From: Flavihumibacter stibioxidans
GTDB lineage: Bacteria > Bacteroidota > Bacteroidia > Chitinophagales > Chitinophagaceae
DNA: 64,000 nt
NCBI RefSeq assembly: GCF_014332695.1
Contig: NZ_MBUA01000001.1
Location: forward strand, 1-64,000
Direction of reading: 5' to 3'
The notes under the pieces are model-generated. The model had not been told where the DNA came from. It saw only the letters and a program-made list of their open reading frames with translations, and ran no database searches. The position numbers were made by a program, and so were the translations under genes. Positions 35,335 to 43,435 of this stretch are shown in pieces (the first letter of the stretch is position 1; every line of letters begins with the position of its first letter).

Positions 35335-36132
35335 ATGGACAAATTTATATACGGCTTGCGGCAACTGATTTTTGGTTTTTTATTAATCCTTACGCCAATA
35401 TTCGCTGCTGCGCAAAGTACCCGGATCAACGAAAACAATCTTACTGCCTGGGGAACCATTAATGCAGACTGGAACCTGAATGAAAAACTTGGAATTCACC
35501 TCGACATCAACCAGCGGCGGGTGAACATTACAGAAGACATTTTCCAGCATCTATACCGGATAGGAATGAATTATAAACCAAATAAAAATATTTACCTGCG
35601 GGCGGGTTATGTTCTTTCCCGAACCTCACCCTTCGGTGATATTCAGGAAGCTGTATCGCACCAGACTTCAACCGAACACAGAACCTACGAATCTATTAGT
35701 TTTTCAAGCAAAGCAGGCAGGCTGGAAACAAGCCACAGGATTATCATGGAGCAAAGATGGAATGGAAAATTCAGCAGCCCGGACCTCAACAAACAGGATT
35801 CATGGTCCTATGCCAACCGGGCCCGTTACAGAATCAGGTTTGATTATTCCTTCCAAAAACATACAAACCAGCAATCATACCCCTATATCGCAGCATATGA
35901 TGAGTTAATGATTCATTTTGGCAAGCAGGTAAAGGAAAATGTATTTGACCAGAACAGGATCGGCTGCCTGACAGGTTATGCCATATCACCGGTTACCAGG
36001 CTTGAGTTTGGGTTTATGTACCAGGTACTCCAGCTCTCCAAAAAATATTTTGATAAAAATGTATTCCAGAACAACAGTAACCTGATGGTGAACCTGTTGC
36101 TGAATCTTCCCGGCCATGCAGCCACAAAATAA
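35335..36132 (+). CDS. DUF2490-like predicted outer-membrane beta-barrel protein
   Basis: 265 residues from the ATG at 35335, which opens the signal peptide MDKFIYGLRQLIFGFLLIL and cleaves near FAAAQ. An ATG at 35299, overlapping the cysD stop, is in frame and adds 12 residues. The mature part alternates polar and aromatic residues in strand-length pieces (GIHLDINQRRVNI, NIYLRAGYVLS, RYRIRFDYSF, RLEFGFMYQVLQ). This fits a small barrel of the DUF2490 type. It lies between cysD and the TauE-domain fusion (3 bases before it). A role as outer-membrane pore for sulfate or another sulfur compound is a guess from position only. Confidence 0.78.
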   Translation: MDKFIYGLRQLIFGFLLILTPIFAAAQSTRINENNLTAWGTINADWNLNEKLGIHLDINQRRVNITEDIFQHLYRIGMNYKPNKNIYLRAGYVLSRTSPFGDIQEAVSHQTSTEHRTYESISFSSKAGRLETSHRIIMEQRWNGKFSSPDLNKQDSWSYANRARYRIRFDYSFQKHTNQQSYPYIAAYDELMIHFGKQVKENVFDQNRIGCLTGYAISPVTRLEFGFMYQVLQLSKKYFDKNVFQNNSNLMVNLLLNLPGHAATK

Positions 36133-36135
36133 AAT

Positions 36136-37623
36136 ATGATACCCCAACCTGCCAATAACCTCTACCCGGTTTTTTTGAAACTCGACCACCTGCGAATGCT
36201 GGTGGTGGGCGGAGGCCATGTAGGTGAAGAAAAACTGAATTCACTCCTGCGAACCTCACCTGGTGCCAGTATTACCCTGGTGGCCCCTGAAATAAGTGAG
36301 GCCATCCTTCAAATGGCAGAAAAACATCCATCCCTGAAGCTTGTCCGGAAAACATTTGACAGGAGCGACCTTATTGAAAAAGACCTGGTGATTGCAGCCA
36401 CCAATGATAAAACGCTGAATGCGGAAGTAAAATCTGCAGCCACTGAATCCGGTGTGCTGGCTAATATTGCAGATACACCTGAATTATGTGATTTCTACCT
36501 GGGTAGTATTGTAAACAAAGGTGACCTGAAAATCGCTATCAGCACAAATGGGAAATCACCCACCGTGGCCAAAAGGCTTAAGGAGGTGTTTAATGATTCC
36601 ATTCCTTCTGAAATGGACCAGGTACTCGACAACATGAAGGAACTTCGGTTACGCCTCAACGGTAATTTTTCTGAAAAGGTCAAGCAACTCAATGACATTA
36701 CCCGTGTACTTGTAGAAGACACCCAGCCCAAAAAGCTGACGGAAGAAAAGAAGTGGAAACAGATCGCTTCCAGGCTGATCTGGTTGTTTGGCGCCATGAT
36801 CGTCGGCCATATTCTGCTGTCTTCTGTTCCGCTGCCACCGGTTCCCGAGTTGTGGAGCATGACAAAGGAATACATCAACCAGCAATTCCTGTTTTTTATG
36901 CTGGCCGGTTTCCTGGCACAAATGGTGGATGGTTTGCTGGGAATGGGTTACGGGGTTACATCGGCAACCTGCCTTATTACAGCAGGCGTAAACCCGGTTT
37001 CCGTGAGTGCCGCCATCCATACATCGGAAATATTTTCTGCAGGGGTAAGCGGCTACAGTCACTACCGCTTTGGAAACGTGAATAAAAAACTATTTAAACA
37101 CCTGGTTATCCCGGGTGTGCTGGGAGCCATACTGGGCGCCGCTTTGCTGGTACTGGTTGGTGAACATGCCGGCAACTGGCTGATGCCCGTGATCGCATTA
37201 TATGCCATGTTCCTGGGTTTTAAAATCTTTGTCCGGGCATTCCAGCAGAATACACCAAATGGAAAAATAAAAAGGGTGGGATGGCTGGCCTGGTGCGGAG
37301 GTTTCCTCGATTCATTCGGTGGCGGTGGCTGGGGCCCCATAGTGACCAGCACCCTGATCTCAAAGGGCAAAAGCCCAAGGTTTACCATCGGTACCGTAAG
37401 CCTTACTGAATTCTTCATTACCCTGGCCAGTGCTGCAACCTTCTTTTTTACTGCTGGCATCGGGCATTGGCCGGTTGTGGTTGGATTATTACTGGGAGGT
37501 TCATTTGCAGCACCTATCTCCGCCCGGCTCGCCGGTAAACTGCCCGCTAAATCTATGATGATCGGCGTGGGGGTAATCGTCATGATCTGGAGCATCCGGC
37601 TGATCCTTAAATCAATTTTGTAA
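36136..37623 (+). CDS. Fusion: siroheme synthase N-terminal domain + TauE/SafE-family membrane transporter
   Basis: 495 residues with two unlike halves. Residues ~1-200 are a CysG-N/Met8p-type precorrin-2 dehydrogenase/ferrochelatase. They have the Rossmann loop MLVVGGGHVGEEK, VIAATNDKTLNAEV, Asp113 in NIADTPELCDF at the position of the catalytic Asp, and ISTNGKSPTVAKRLKE. Residues ~212-495 are a polytopic TSUP (TauE/SafE) domain with about eight hydrophobic segments. Its first half has GLLGMGYGVTSATCL and its second half GGFLDSFGGGGWGPIVTST, the duplicated TSUP motif. The reading frame is continuous with no sign of a frameshift. The soluble half would complete siroheme for CysI. The membrane half may move sulfate in or sulfite out. 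Confidence 0.9.
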   Translation: MIPQPANNLYPVFLKLDHLRMLVVGGGHVGEEKLNSLLRTSPGASITLVAPEISEAILQMAEKHPSLKLVRKTFDRSDLIEKDLVIAATNDKTLNAEVKSAATESGVLANIADTPELCDFYLGSIVNKGDLKIAISTNGKSPTVAKRLKEVFNDSIPSEMDQVLDNMKELRLRLNGNFSEKVKQLNDITRVLVEDTQPKKLTEEKKWKQIASRLIWLFGAMIVGHILLSSVPLPPVPELWSMTKEYINQQFLFFMLAGFLAQMVDGLLGMGYGVTSATCLITAGVNPVSVSAAIHTSEIFSAGVSGYSHYRFGNVNKKLFKHLVIPGVLGAILGAALLVLVGEHAGNWLMPVIALYAMFLGFKIFVRAFQQNTPNGKIKRVGWLAWCGGFLDSFGGGGWGPIVTSTLISKGKSPRFTIGTVSLTEFFITLASAATFFFTAGIGHWPVVVGLLLGGSFAAPISARLAGKLPAKSMMIGVGVIVMIWSIRLILKSIL

Positions 37624-37640
37624 CAGAATAATAAATTAAA

Positions 37641-38888
37641 ATGGATATCGTAAGAATTGCAACTGCAGGCAGTGTGGATGATGGGAAGAGTACCCTCATA
37701 GGGCGTTTGCTTTTTGAAACCAACAGCATTACTGCCGATAAACTGGAAGCCATTGAAAGAGCCAGTAAAAGAAGGGGAGTGGATTATACCGATCTTTCCC
37801 TGCTGACCGACGGGCTTATTGCGGAAAGGGAACAGGGCATTACAATCGACGTGGCACATATCTATTTTTCCACCCCATCAAGGAAGTATATTATTGCCGA
37901 CACACCCGGACATTTCGAATATACCCGCAATATGATCACGGGCGCCAGCAATGCCCAGGTGGCTATCATCCTCATAGATGCCCGCAACGGAATCGTGGAA
38001 CAGACCCACCGCCATTTCTACATTACCCAATTGCTTCGCATACCCTATGTAGTGGTATGTGTAAACAAAATGGACCTTGTAAATTATTCAGAGGAACAGT
38101 TTGAGGCGATCAAAGAACAATTCAATGAACTCTTTAAGAAAGCCAATTACAGGGAGCAGCAATTGCAGTTTATTCCCGCCTCCTCCCTGTTCGGGGACAA
38201 TATTTCCTCGAGGTCAAACCAAATGGATTGGTTTAAGGGACCGGCATTGCTCGAATACCTTGAAAGCCTTGAATGGCATTCACTGGAAAACAAATTCCCC
38301 GCAAGGTTTCCCGTACAGTATGTGATCAGGCCCAAATCAGATCAATGGCATGATTTCAGGGGATTTGCAGGAAAGCTGGCCAGCGGTACCATCAGGAAAG
38401 GTGATACCGTTGTAGCCCTTCCTTCCATGCAGGAGTCTTCCATTGAACAGATTTACCGCTTCGAGGAGCCAATTGAAGAGGCGGAATCAGGCGATAGTAT
38501 CGTACTGACACTTGCCACGGAAATTGACATCAGCAGGGGCGACATGCTGGTAAGGAAAGAGGAATTGCTGGAACCCACAAAGGAGTTGGCAGCACAGGTA
38601 TGCTGGCTCGACCACACCCCCCTGAAAACAGGAAAAAATTATTTGCTGCAACATGGTAGTAACCGGGTGAAAGCCAAAGTCACCAACCTCTTCAGCAGCA
38701 TTAATGTATTGGATTACCAGACCATTGAAGGAGTTGAAGAAATCGGCCTGAATGAAATCGGCTACATCTCATTGAAAACCGCCAGGCCGGTATCTGCGGA
38801 TAATTATTCCGCCAATAAACACAATGGAACCTTTGTGCTGATTGATGAGGCCAGCAACAGTACGGTTGGCGTTGGTTTTATCGGCTGA
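37641..38888 (+). CDS. cysN: Sulfate adenylyltransferase subunit 1 (CysN)
   Basis: Regulatory GTPase subunit of ATP sulfurylase. It has 415 residues. The GTP-binding motifs are AGSVDDGKSTLIGRLL (G1), EREQGITIDVAH (G2), DTPGHFEYTRNM (G3) and VNKMDL (G4). Two EF-Tu-like beta-barrel domains follow. The length is that of a stand-alone CysN with no APS-kinase (CysC) domain attached, in line with an APS-reductase route. It is last gene of the cluster; the perfect palindrome at 38892-38927 begins 4 bases after its stop. Confidence 0.95.
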   Translation: MDIVRIATAGSVDDGKSTLIGRLLFETNSITADKLEAIERASKRRGVDYTDLSLLTDGLIAEREQGITIDVAHIYFSTPSRKYIIADTPGHFEYTRNMITGASNAQVAIILIDARNGIVEQTHRHFYITQLLRIPYVVVCVNKMDLVNYSEEQFEAIKEQFNELFKKANYREQQLQFIPASSLFGDNISSRSNQMDWFKGPALLEYLESLEWHSLENKFPARFPVQYVIRPKSDQWHDFRGFAGKLASGTIRKGDTVVALPSMQESSIEQIYRFEEPIEEAESGDSIVLTLATEIDISRGDMLVRKEELLEPTKELAAQVCWLDHTPLKTGKNYLLQHGSNRVKAKVTNLFSSINVLDYQTIEGVEEIGLNEIGYISLKTARPVSADNYSANKHNGTFVLIDEASNSTVGVGFIG

Positions 38889-38891
38889 TTC

Positions 38892-38927
38892 AGGTGTCTG
38901 ACATCTTTTAAAAGATGTCAGACACCT
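38892..38927. terminator. 36-bp perfect palindrome, probable terminator of the cys cluster
   Basis: Bases 38892-38909 are followed directly by their exact reverse complement, 38910-38927. The outer half reads AGGTGTCTGACATC. It starts 4 bases after cysN and is followed by TCCTTATTTTT, so a hairpin could end transcription, though the T-run is broken. The core GTGTCTGAC matches the repeat family at 10409-10441 and 10584-10616. Confidence 0.7.
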
Positions 38928-38959
38928 TCCTTATTTTTGCCAGAACCAATACACAGGAA

Positions 38960-39649
38960 ATGGCAGAAAAGATCATCGAATTACGAAACGCAAATATTTA
39001 CCAGGGCGAGAACCTGATCCTCTCAGATGTAAATATCACCATTAACAGGGGTGAGTTCGTTTACCTGGTCGGAAAAACTGGTACCGGTAAATCAAGCCTG
39101 CTGAAAACACTTTACGGTGATCTCACCCTCAAAGAAGGAGAGGGTACTGTGGTGGGATTCAACCTGAAGGAAATGGACTGGAAAAAAGTTCCTTTCCTGC
39201 GCAGGAACCTGGGGGTGGTGTTCCAGGATTTCCAACTGCTTACAGACCGTAATGTGAACGATAACCTGAAATTCGTATTGAGGGCTACCGGCTGGAAAGA
39301 TGAAAAACTGATGGATGAAAAAATCTCCGATGTACTGGATAAAGTAGGGTTGAAATCAAAGGGATTCAAGATGCCATTTGAAATGAGTGGTGGAGAACAA
39401 CAAAGGGTGGACATCGCGCGCGCGCTGCTGAATTCACCCAAACTGATACTGGCCGACGAACCTACCGGAAACCTTGATCCGGAAACCTCAGATGAAATTA
39501 TGCAGTTGTTGTTTCATATCAGCCGCGATTATGGTGCTGCCGTTGTCATGGCTACGCATGATTATATCGTGATCAACAAGTATCCTGCCAGAACACTGCG
39601 CACGGAAAAAGGCAGGGTTGAGGATAATGCTACGATAAATATGCAATAA
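38960..39649 (+). CDS. ftsE: Cell-division ABC transporter ATP-binding protein FtsE
   Basis: ATPase that with the membrane protein FtsX controls peptidoglycan hydrolases at the septum. It has 229 residues. Walker A is [10 protein letters not shown], the Q-loop is VFQDFQLL, the ABC signature is [15 protein letters not shown], Walker B is [13 protein letters not shown] and the H-loop is MATHD. The N-terminal [13 protein letters not shown] and [17 protein letters not shown] suit FtsE rather than LolD. The ATG at 38960 gives the usual start; an upstream in-frame ATG would run into the palindrome. FtsX is not next to it. The 3' end overlaps the convergent glycosyltransferase gene by 20 bases. Confidence 0.9.
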   Translation: MAEKIIELRNANIYQGENLILSDVNITINRGEFVYLVGKTGTGKSSLLKTLYGDLTLKEGEGTVVGFNLKEMDWKKVPFLRRNLGVVFQDFQLLTDRNVNDNLKFVLRATGWKDEKLMDEKISDVLDKVGLKSKGFKMPFEMSGGEQQRVDIARALLNSPKLILADEPTGNLDPETSDEIMQLLFHISRDYGAAVVMATHDYIVINKYPARTLRTEKGRVEDNATINMQ

Positions 39650-40757
39650 GGGCGGCCGCGCTGTCCGCATTGTTAAAATGCTGGTATAAAATCTTTTTTC
39701 GCAACCTGATTTCCTCGTCTGCAAAAGGCATATGATACAGTTGCTGGATCACCCGCTGCATTGCATCGGGTGATTCTGTTATATGACAGAGCGGTCCCAG
39801 GGGCGTACCTTCAACTGCTGCCTGGTTTACAATACAATGCCGCCCGTTAAATAGGGCATTGAGTAACTTGAGTTTAACCCCCGTTTCATTGAACGATGGC
39901 AGGATATTGATCTGTGCCTTTGTAATCAGGTCATTTAATTCCTTGTCGCCGGGATTCGCTATCAGGCAGGTATGTGCCGACAAATGGGCAATTCTTTCCA
40001 GTTTCTTTGATGGGTTTTTCCCTGCAATTACAAAAGGAATTTTCAATTGGGAAAATACATTTTTCAACAGCCACCTCGCCACTTTTTCATTTTCAGCTAC
40101 CTCCAGGTTACCATGATACAGGCAGAATGAACCAACGCCCTCCTCTGATTTAACCTCGTTATAGGGAAGAAAAACGGGCAGGTTATAAACCGATTTCGCT
40201 CCCAGTTTTTCCTTGTAATAATTCAGGTCTTGTTCTGACAATGTCAGAACGGTCATACGGTTAGCTGTTTTTAACTCATAGGCCCGCAATAACCTGCTCT
40301 CATTAAAATAATATGCTTTTTTAGCCAGTGAACGTTCATGCATGAACAAACGATAATAATATCTGCTTTCCACATTGAACAAACGCAGGGCCATTTTCCT
40401 TCCTGCGAATCGCTTGTCCTGGAGAAGATAGGTACTGTGGATGCCTTCCAGCAAAATCGGATAGTCATCTGCGGCAAGGCGGTCCAATAACTCGGGATGG
40501 GACCTTGATGCAACTATATAGGGCAGGTGGAAACAAAAACCTTTATGCCCTTCCAGCCGCCTGTAATAATGGACTTCACGGCAATACCTGTTTAATTCAG
40601 GCTGTTCCCCACGACCATACTCGAAACAGTGAAGGATAATATCAACCCCCATCTCATGCAAGGACCTGATGGTACAGAATATATCGATCACGCCACCGTA
40701 ATCTATGGGGTAGGGTACATCATGACTGACAATATGTATTGTGTTTGCCTTAGCCAC
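39630..40757 (-). CDS. Glycosyltransferase (GT4-like)
   Basis: 375 residues. It has an N-terminal glycosyltransferase-like fold (IHIVSHDVPYPIDYGGVID, the glycine-rich acceptor loop). The C-terminal nucleotide-sugar half has YHGNLEVAENEKVARWLL, FVIAGKNPSKKL and NILPSFNETGVKLKLLNALFNG, where the Glu sits in the place of the GT4 EX7E motif. There are no membrane segments, so it is cytoplasmic. It is third and last of a minus-strand operon; its start overlaps the preceding gene by 8 bases. A role in surface polysaccharide or glycolipid synthesis is inferred. Donor and acceptor are unknown. Confidence 0.82.
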   Translation of the reverse strand: MAKANTIHIVSHDVPYPIDYGGVIDIFCTIRSLHEMGVDIILHCFEYGRGEQPELNRYCREVHYYRRLEGHKGFCFHLPYIVASRSHPELLDRLAADDYPILLEGIHSTYLLQDKRFAGRKMALRLFNVESRYYYRLFMHERSLAKKAYYFNESRLLRAYELKTANRMTVLTLSEQDLNYYKEKLGAKSVYNLPVFLPYNEVKSEEGVGSFCLYHGNLEVAENEKVARWLLKNVFSQLKIPFVIAGKNPSKKLERIAHLSAHTCLIANPGDKELNDLITKAQINILPSFNETGVKLKLLNALFNGRHCIVNQAAVEGTPLGPLCHITESPDAMQRVIQQLYHMPFADEEIRLRKKILYQHFNNADSAAALIAYLS

Positions 40758-41853
40758 CAGTCGGAAGTATTTTTTTATAAAAAGCCAGTAATAACTCCTG
40801 CTCTCTGCCCCAGTTCCACTCCAATCGCAACTTCATGCAGTTTTCCTGCATCTTTTGATAACCGGCGCGATCTGCAAGGGCCTTGTTAATGTGCTCAGCA
40901 AGCACAGCCGGATCCGTTGTGTATAATAGAACAGCAACCGGGGCTTCTTTGTTTAAATCTTTGTAAACCGGGAAATCCACACATATCTGCGGAGTGGCAG
41001 CATGAACGTAATCAAAAAACCGATTGGCAAGGGAAAGATAATTGCTCAGCCCATTGTTTTCAAAAAGGGTAAAACCCAGGCTGGCCCTGCTGGTTACGGT
41101 TCTGAGTTCGCCGGGCAGGAGTTTACCCTTCAGTAAAACCTTTCCTTCCAACCCATACCTGCTGATCAGTTCCCTGGTCTTGTCAAGAAAATTACCATCC
41201 CCATAAATCCATAGTGGCCTGTCTACAAACTGCATGGCCGGAATCAATACTTCAAACAATCGACCTTCATTCACTGCTCCCTGGTATAAAAGAAAAGGTT
41301 CCTTTTCGGTTGAATCCTGTGCCTCCCGAAGCACCGGCACATTCCTGATAACTTCATACTGCACGCCATAATCCCGGCGGAAGATGTCTGCAATTGGCTG
41401 GTTCACCGTATACCCCAGACTGAACCTGGGAACATAAAATCGTTCAATGGACTTCCATATCCGTTGTATGAATGGCCTTGTGACCACTTCCTTCATTTCA
41501 CAAAACAGCTCATGCGCATCGTACACACGGATGAAATTCCTGATCCGGGAAACCCAATACACCGGTATAATGGTATCAAGGTCAATGGCACAAAGGCAGT
41601 CGGCACGTTGAAACAGCAGCCACCAGAACAATTTTAAGTTGTACTCCAGGTAAAACAGTTTTCCCTTTTTAAAAAAGACAGGGATCCGTTTTAAGGAATA
41701 AACCGTAATATCCGGGGGACCTGCATTTTCCGGTTTGACTCCAACCAGCAGCACATCATATCCGCCATTTTCCAGGCTGGTGCAGATACGTTGCATGCGC
41801 TGGTCAAAACTCAGGTCATTCGTTACCGTGAAAATGATTCTCTTTTTTGTCAT
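40750..41853 (-). CDS. Glycosyltransferase (GT4-like)
   Basis: 367 residues. The N-terminus KRIIFTVTNDLSFDQRMQRI is followed by a first-domain helix with SLENGGYDVLLVGVKPENAG. The C-terminal domain has LLYQGAVNEGRLFEVLIPAM, WIYGDGNFLDK, GKVLLKGKLLPGELRTV and GFTLFENNGLSNYLSLANR, the usual GT4 layout. It overlaps the oxidoreductase gene by 4 bases and the next glycosyltransferase gene by 8, so the three are translationally coupled. The N-terminal half is unlike its neighbour glycosyltransferase, so they are not recent duplicates. Confidence 0.83.
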   Translation of the reverse strand: MTKKRIIFTVTNDLSFDQRMQRICTSLENGGYDVLLVGVKPENAGPPDITVYSLKRIPVFFKKGKLFYLEYNLKLFWWLLFQRADCLCAIDLDTIIPVYWVSRIRNFIRVYDAHELFCEMKEVVTRPFIQRIWKSIERFYVPRFSLGYTVNQPIADIFRRDYGVQYEVIRNVPVLREAQDSTEKEPFLLYQGAVNEGRLFEVLIPAMQFVDRPLWIYGDGNFLDKTRELISRYGLEGKVLLKGKLLPGELRTVTSRASLGFTLFENNGLSNYLSLANRFFDYVHAATPQICVDFPVYKDLNKEAPVAVLLYTTDPAVLAEHINKALADRAGYQKMQENCMKLRLEWNWGREQELLLAFYKKILPTGG

Positions 41854-42875
41854 TTTCTGATGCCCTCCACTGATCGCATGACATGGTATATATTGGTAAT
41901 AATCTCCACTGTTTTAAGCGATTCCTTCGGGTCCATAAAATACTGGGCGGGGTCATCAAGCGTCCTTACAAGGGCTTCGTAAACCAGGTGATGGTTGCCC
42001 ATACTGCCCTGGTAGGCACCATAGTCGTTGGCCGCGCCCGATGGTGTCAATTCCGGCATGACCATCCCATCCACCGCAAAATGTTCAATTTTATTCAGGT
42101 AGCTGCCGCCGATTTTGACGGTCCCCCTTTCCCCAAAAAGGGTAAGGGAGCCTTCCATATTACTGCCATTTGCATTCAGGTTGTATTGCAGGGTTCCCCT
42201 GACGTCATTCCGGAAAGCCAGTACGGCCATCCCTTCGTCTTCAAAATCGATGAGGCCTTCATGCTGCACATTCCTTCCGGAAGCATATAGGACAGAGGAA
42301 AGATCGCCAAGAAACCAGTAAAGCAGGTCGATAAAATGACTGAACTGGGTAAACAGAGGGCCACCGTCAAGGGAGAGGGTTCCCCGCCAGGGTGCGGACT
42401 TAAAATAAGTCGCATCGCGGTTCCAGAAGGCGTTCAGCTGGAAACTATGGATCCTGCCCAGGGCATTCCGGTCCAGGAGGTCTTTTACCAGCAAAACAGG
42501 GGAATTGAACCGGTTCTGCTTTACCACAAACAACCGCTTGCCATTTTTTTCTGCTGCCAGCAACATCTGCCGGCCATCTTCCGGAAGCAGTGCCATGGGT
42601 TTTTCACAAAGCACATGATAACCAGCTGAAAGAGCGGCAATCGACTGGCTGGCATGCAACCCGTTGGGCGTACAGATAACCGCGATGTCAAAATTACCAT
42701 CCTTTAATAGTTGGTCCGGATCACTGTACATTTGCGCACCATATTTATATGCAATGGCTGCCGCTTTTTCATTGACAATGTCGCAAACGGCCACCAGCTG
42801 ACCATAATTAGCAGCATGGATAGCATGACGCTGTCCGATCTGACCACATCCGATAATTGCAAAACGATAGGGCAT
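41850..42875 (-). CDS. Gfo/Idh/MocA-family sugar oxidoreductase
   Basis: 341 residues. The N-terminal Rossmann fold has FAIIGCGQIGQRHAIHA and AVICTPNGLHASQSIAAL, then the family motif CEKPMAL with the catalytic Lys. The C-terminal domain has PLFTQFSHFIDLLYWFLG (His/Asp active-site region). The neighbours are two glycosyltransferases, so a role in making an unusual nucleotide sugar (like WlbA-type dehydrogenases) is plausible. It is first gene of the operon; no clear promoter was seen in the ~70 bases upstream. Confidence 0.88.
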   Translation of the reverse strand: MPYRFAIIGCGQIGQRHAIHAANYGQLVAVCDIVNEKAAAIAYKYGAQMYSDPDQLLKDGNFDIAVICTPNGLHASQSIAALSAGYHVLCEKPMALLPEDGRQMLLAAEKNGKRLFVVKQNRFNSPVLLVKDLLDRNALGRIHSFQLNAFWNRDATYFKSAPWRGTLSLDGGPLFTQFSHFIDLLYWFLGDLSSVLYASGRNVQHEGLIDFEDEGMAVLAFRNDVRGTLQYNLNANGSNMEGSLTLFGERGTVKIGGSYLNKIEHFAVDGMVMPELTPSGAANDYGAYQGSMGNHHLVYEALVRTLDDPAQYFMDPKESLKTVEIITNIYHVMRSVEGIRK

Positions 42876-42943
42876 GGGCTATGAATAGAGGGGCAAAATC
42901 CAAAAAAAATAGCACTTGGCAAGCTAAATCCCGATATTTCCCT

Positions 42944-42951
42944 TAACTTTG
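42944..42951 (+). promoter_or_regulatory. Candidate -7 element of rpsO
   Basis: TAACTTTG matches TAnnTTTG, 51 bases before the rpsO ATG. The -33 position does not hold TTTG; a TTGG lies 25 bases upstream. Confidence 0.4.
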
Positions 42952-43002
42952 CCGCCAATTTAAGCAGATTTAACTATTGGATGTTTCGTAAAATCACAAA
43001 CG

Positions 43003-43275
43003 ATGTCTTATTTAACTAAAGAAAAAAAAGCTAACATTTTCGCTGAATTTGGTGGCAATGCGGCAAACACGGGTTCTATCGAAGGACAAATTGCCCTGTT
43101 GACTGAGCGTATCAGCTCTATTTCAAAGCATTTGCAGGCTAACAAAAAAGATTTTTCAACTCACCGTGGACTGATGCAAATGGTTGGTAAGCGTAAGCGC
43201 CTTCTGACCTATATGAGTAAACACAACCTGACTGGTTATCGCCAGCTGATTGAGAAACTCGGCCTCAGGAAATAA
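43003..43275 (+). CDS. rpsO: 30S ribosomal protein S15
   Basis: 90 residues, the standard S15 length. It has NTGSIEGQIALLTERISSISKHL and KDFSTHRGLMQMVGKRKRLLTYM, the helices that bind the 16S rRNA three-way junction. It ends GYRQLIEKLGLRK. It is followed by its own terminator and then pnp, the order conserved in most bacteria. Confidence 0.98.
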   Translation: MSYLTKEKKANIFAEFGGNAANTGSIEGQIALLTERISSISKHLQANKKDFSTHRGLMQMVGKRKRLLTYMSKHNLTGYRQLIEKLGLRK

Positions 43276-43293
43276 GAGACCCGATGATAAATG

Positions 43294-43333
43294 AAACTAT
43301 TCCCAGCTATAAATTTGTTGGGAATAGTTTTTT
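43294..43333 (+). terminator. Terminator after rpsO
   Basis: AAACTATTCCCA (43294-43305) pairs perfectly with TGGGAATAGTTT (43319-43330) around a 13-base loop and runs into six T. pnp starts 103 bases later, so it may rely on read-through or its own promoter in 43334-43435, where I see no consensus match. Confidence 0.85.
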
Positions 43334-43435
43334 GCGTTTACACAAATTTATACTGGATTAATTGTTGGATGCTCCGATGGCAACTGTCGTCGGCCAGTTA
43401 ATTAGGCCAGGTTAGCCAAAAAACCATAGAATTCT

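Noticed and set aside
40237-40253. TTCTGACAATGTCAGAA as another palindromic repeat
   Set aside because: It is within the glycosyltransferase coding frame (codons for LTLSEQ) and is only a 7-base stem.
43334-43435. Small gene or riboswitch between rpsO and pnp
   Set aside because: No open frame of useful length and no recognisable aptamer; only the rpsO terminator is clear.
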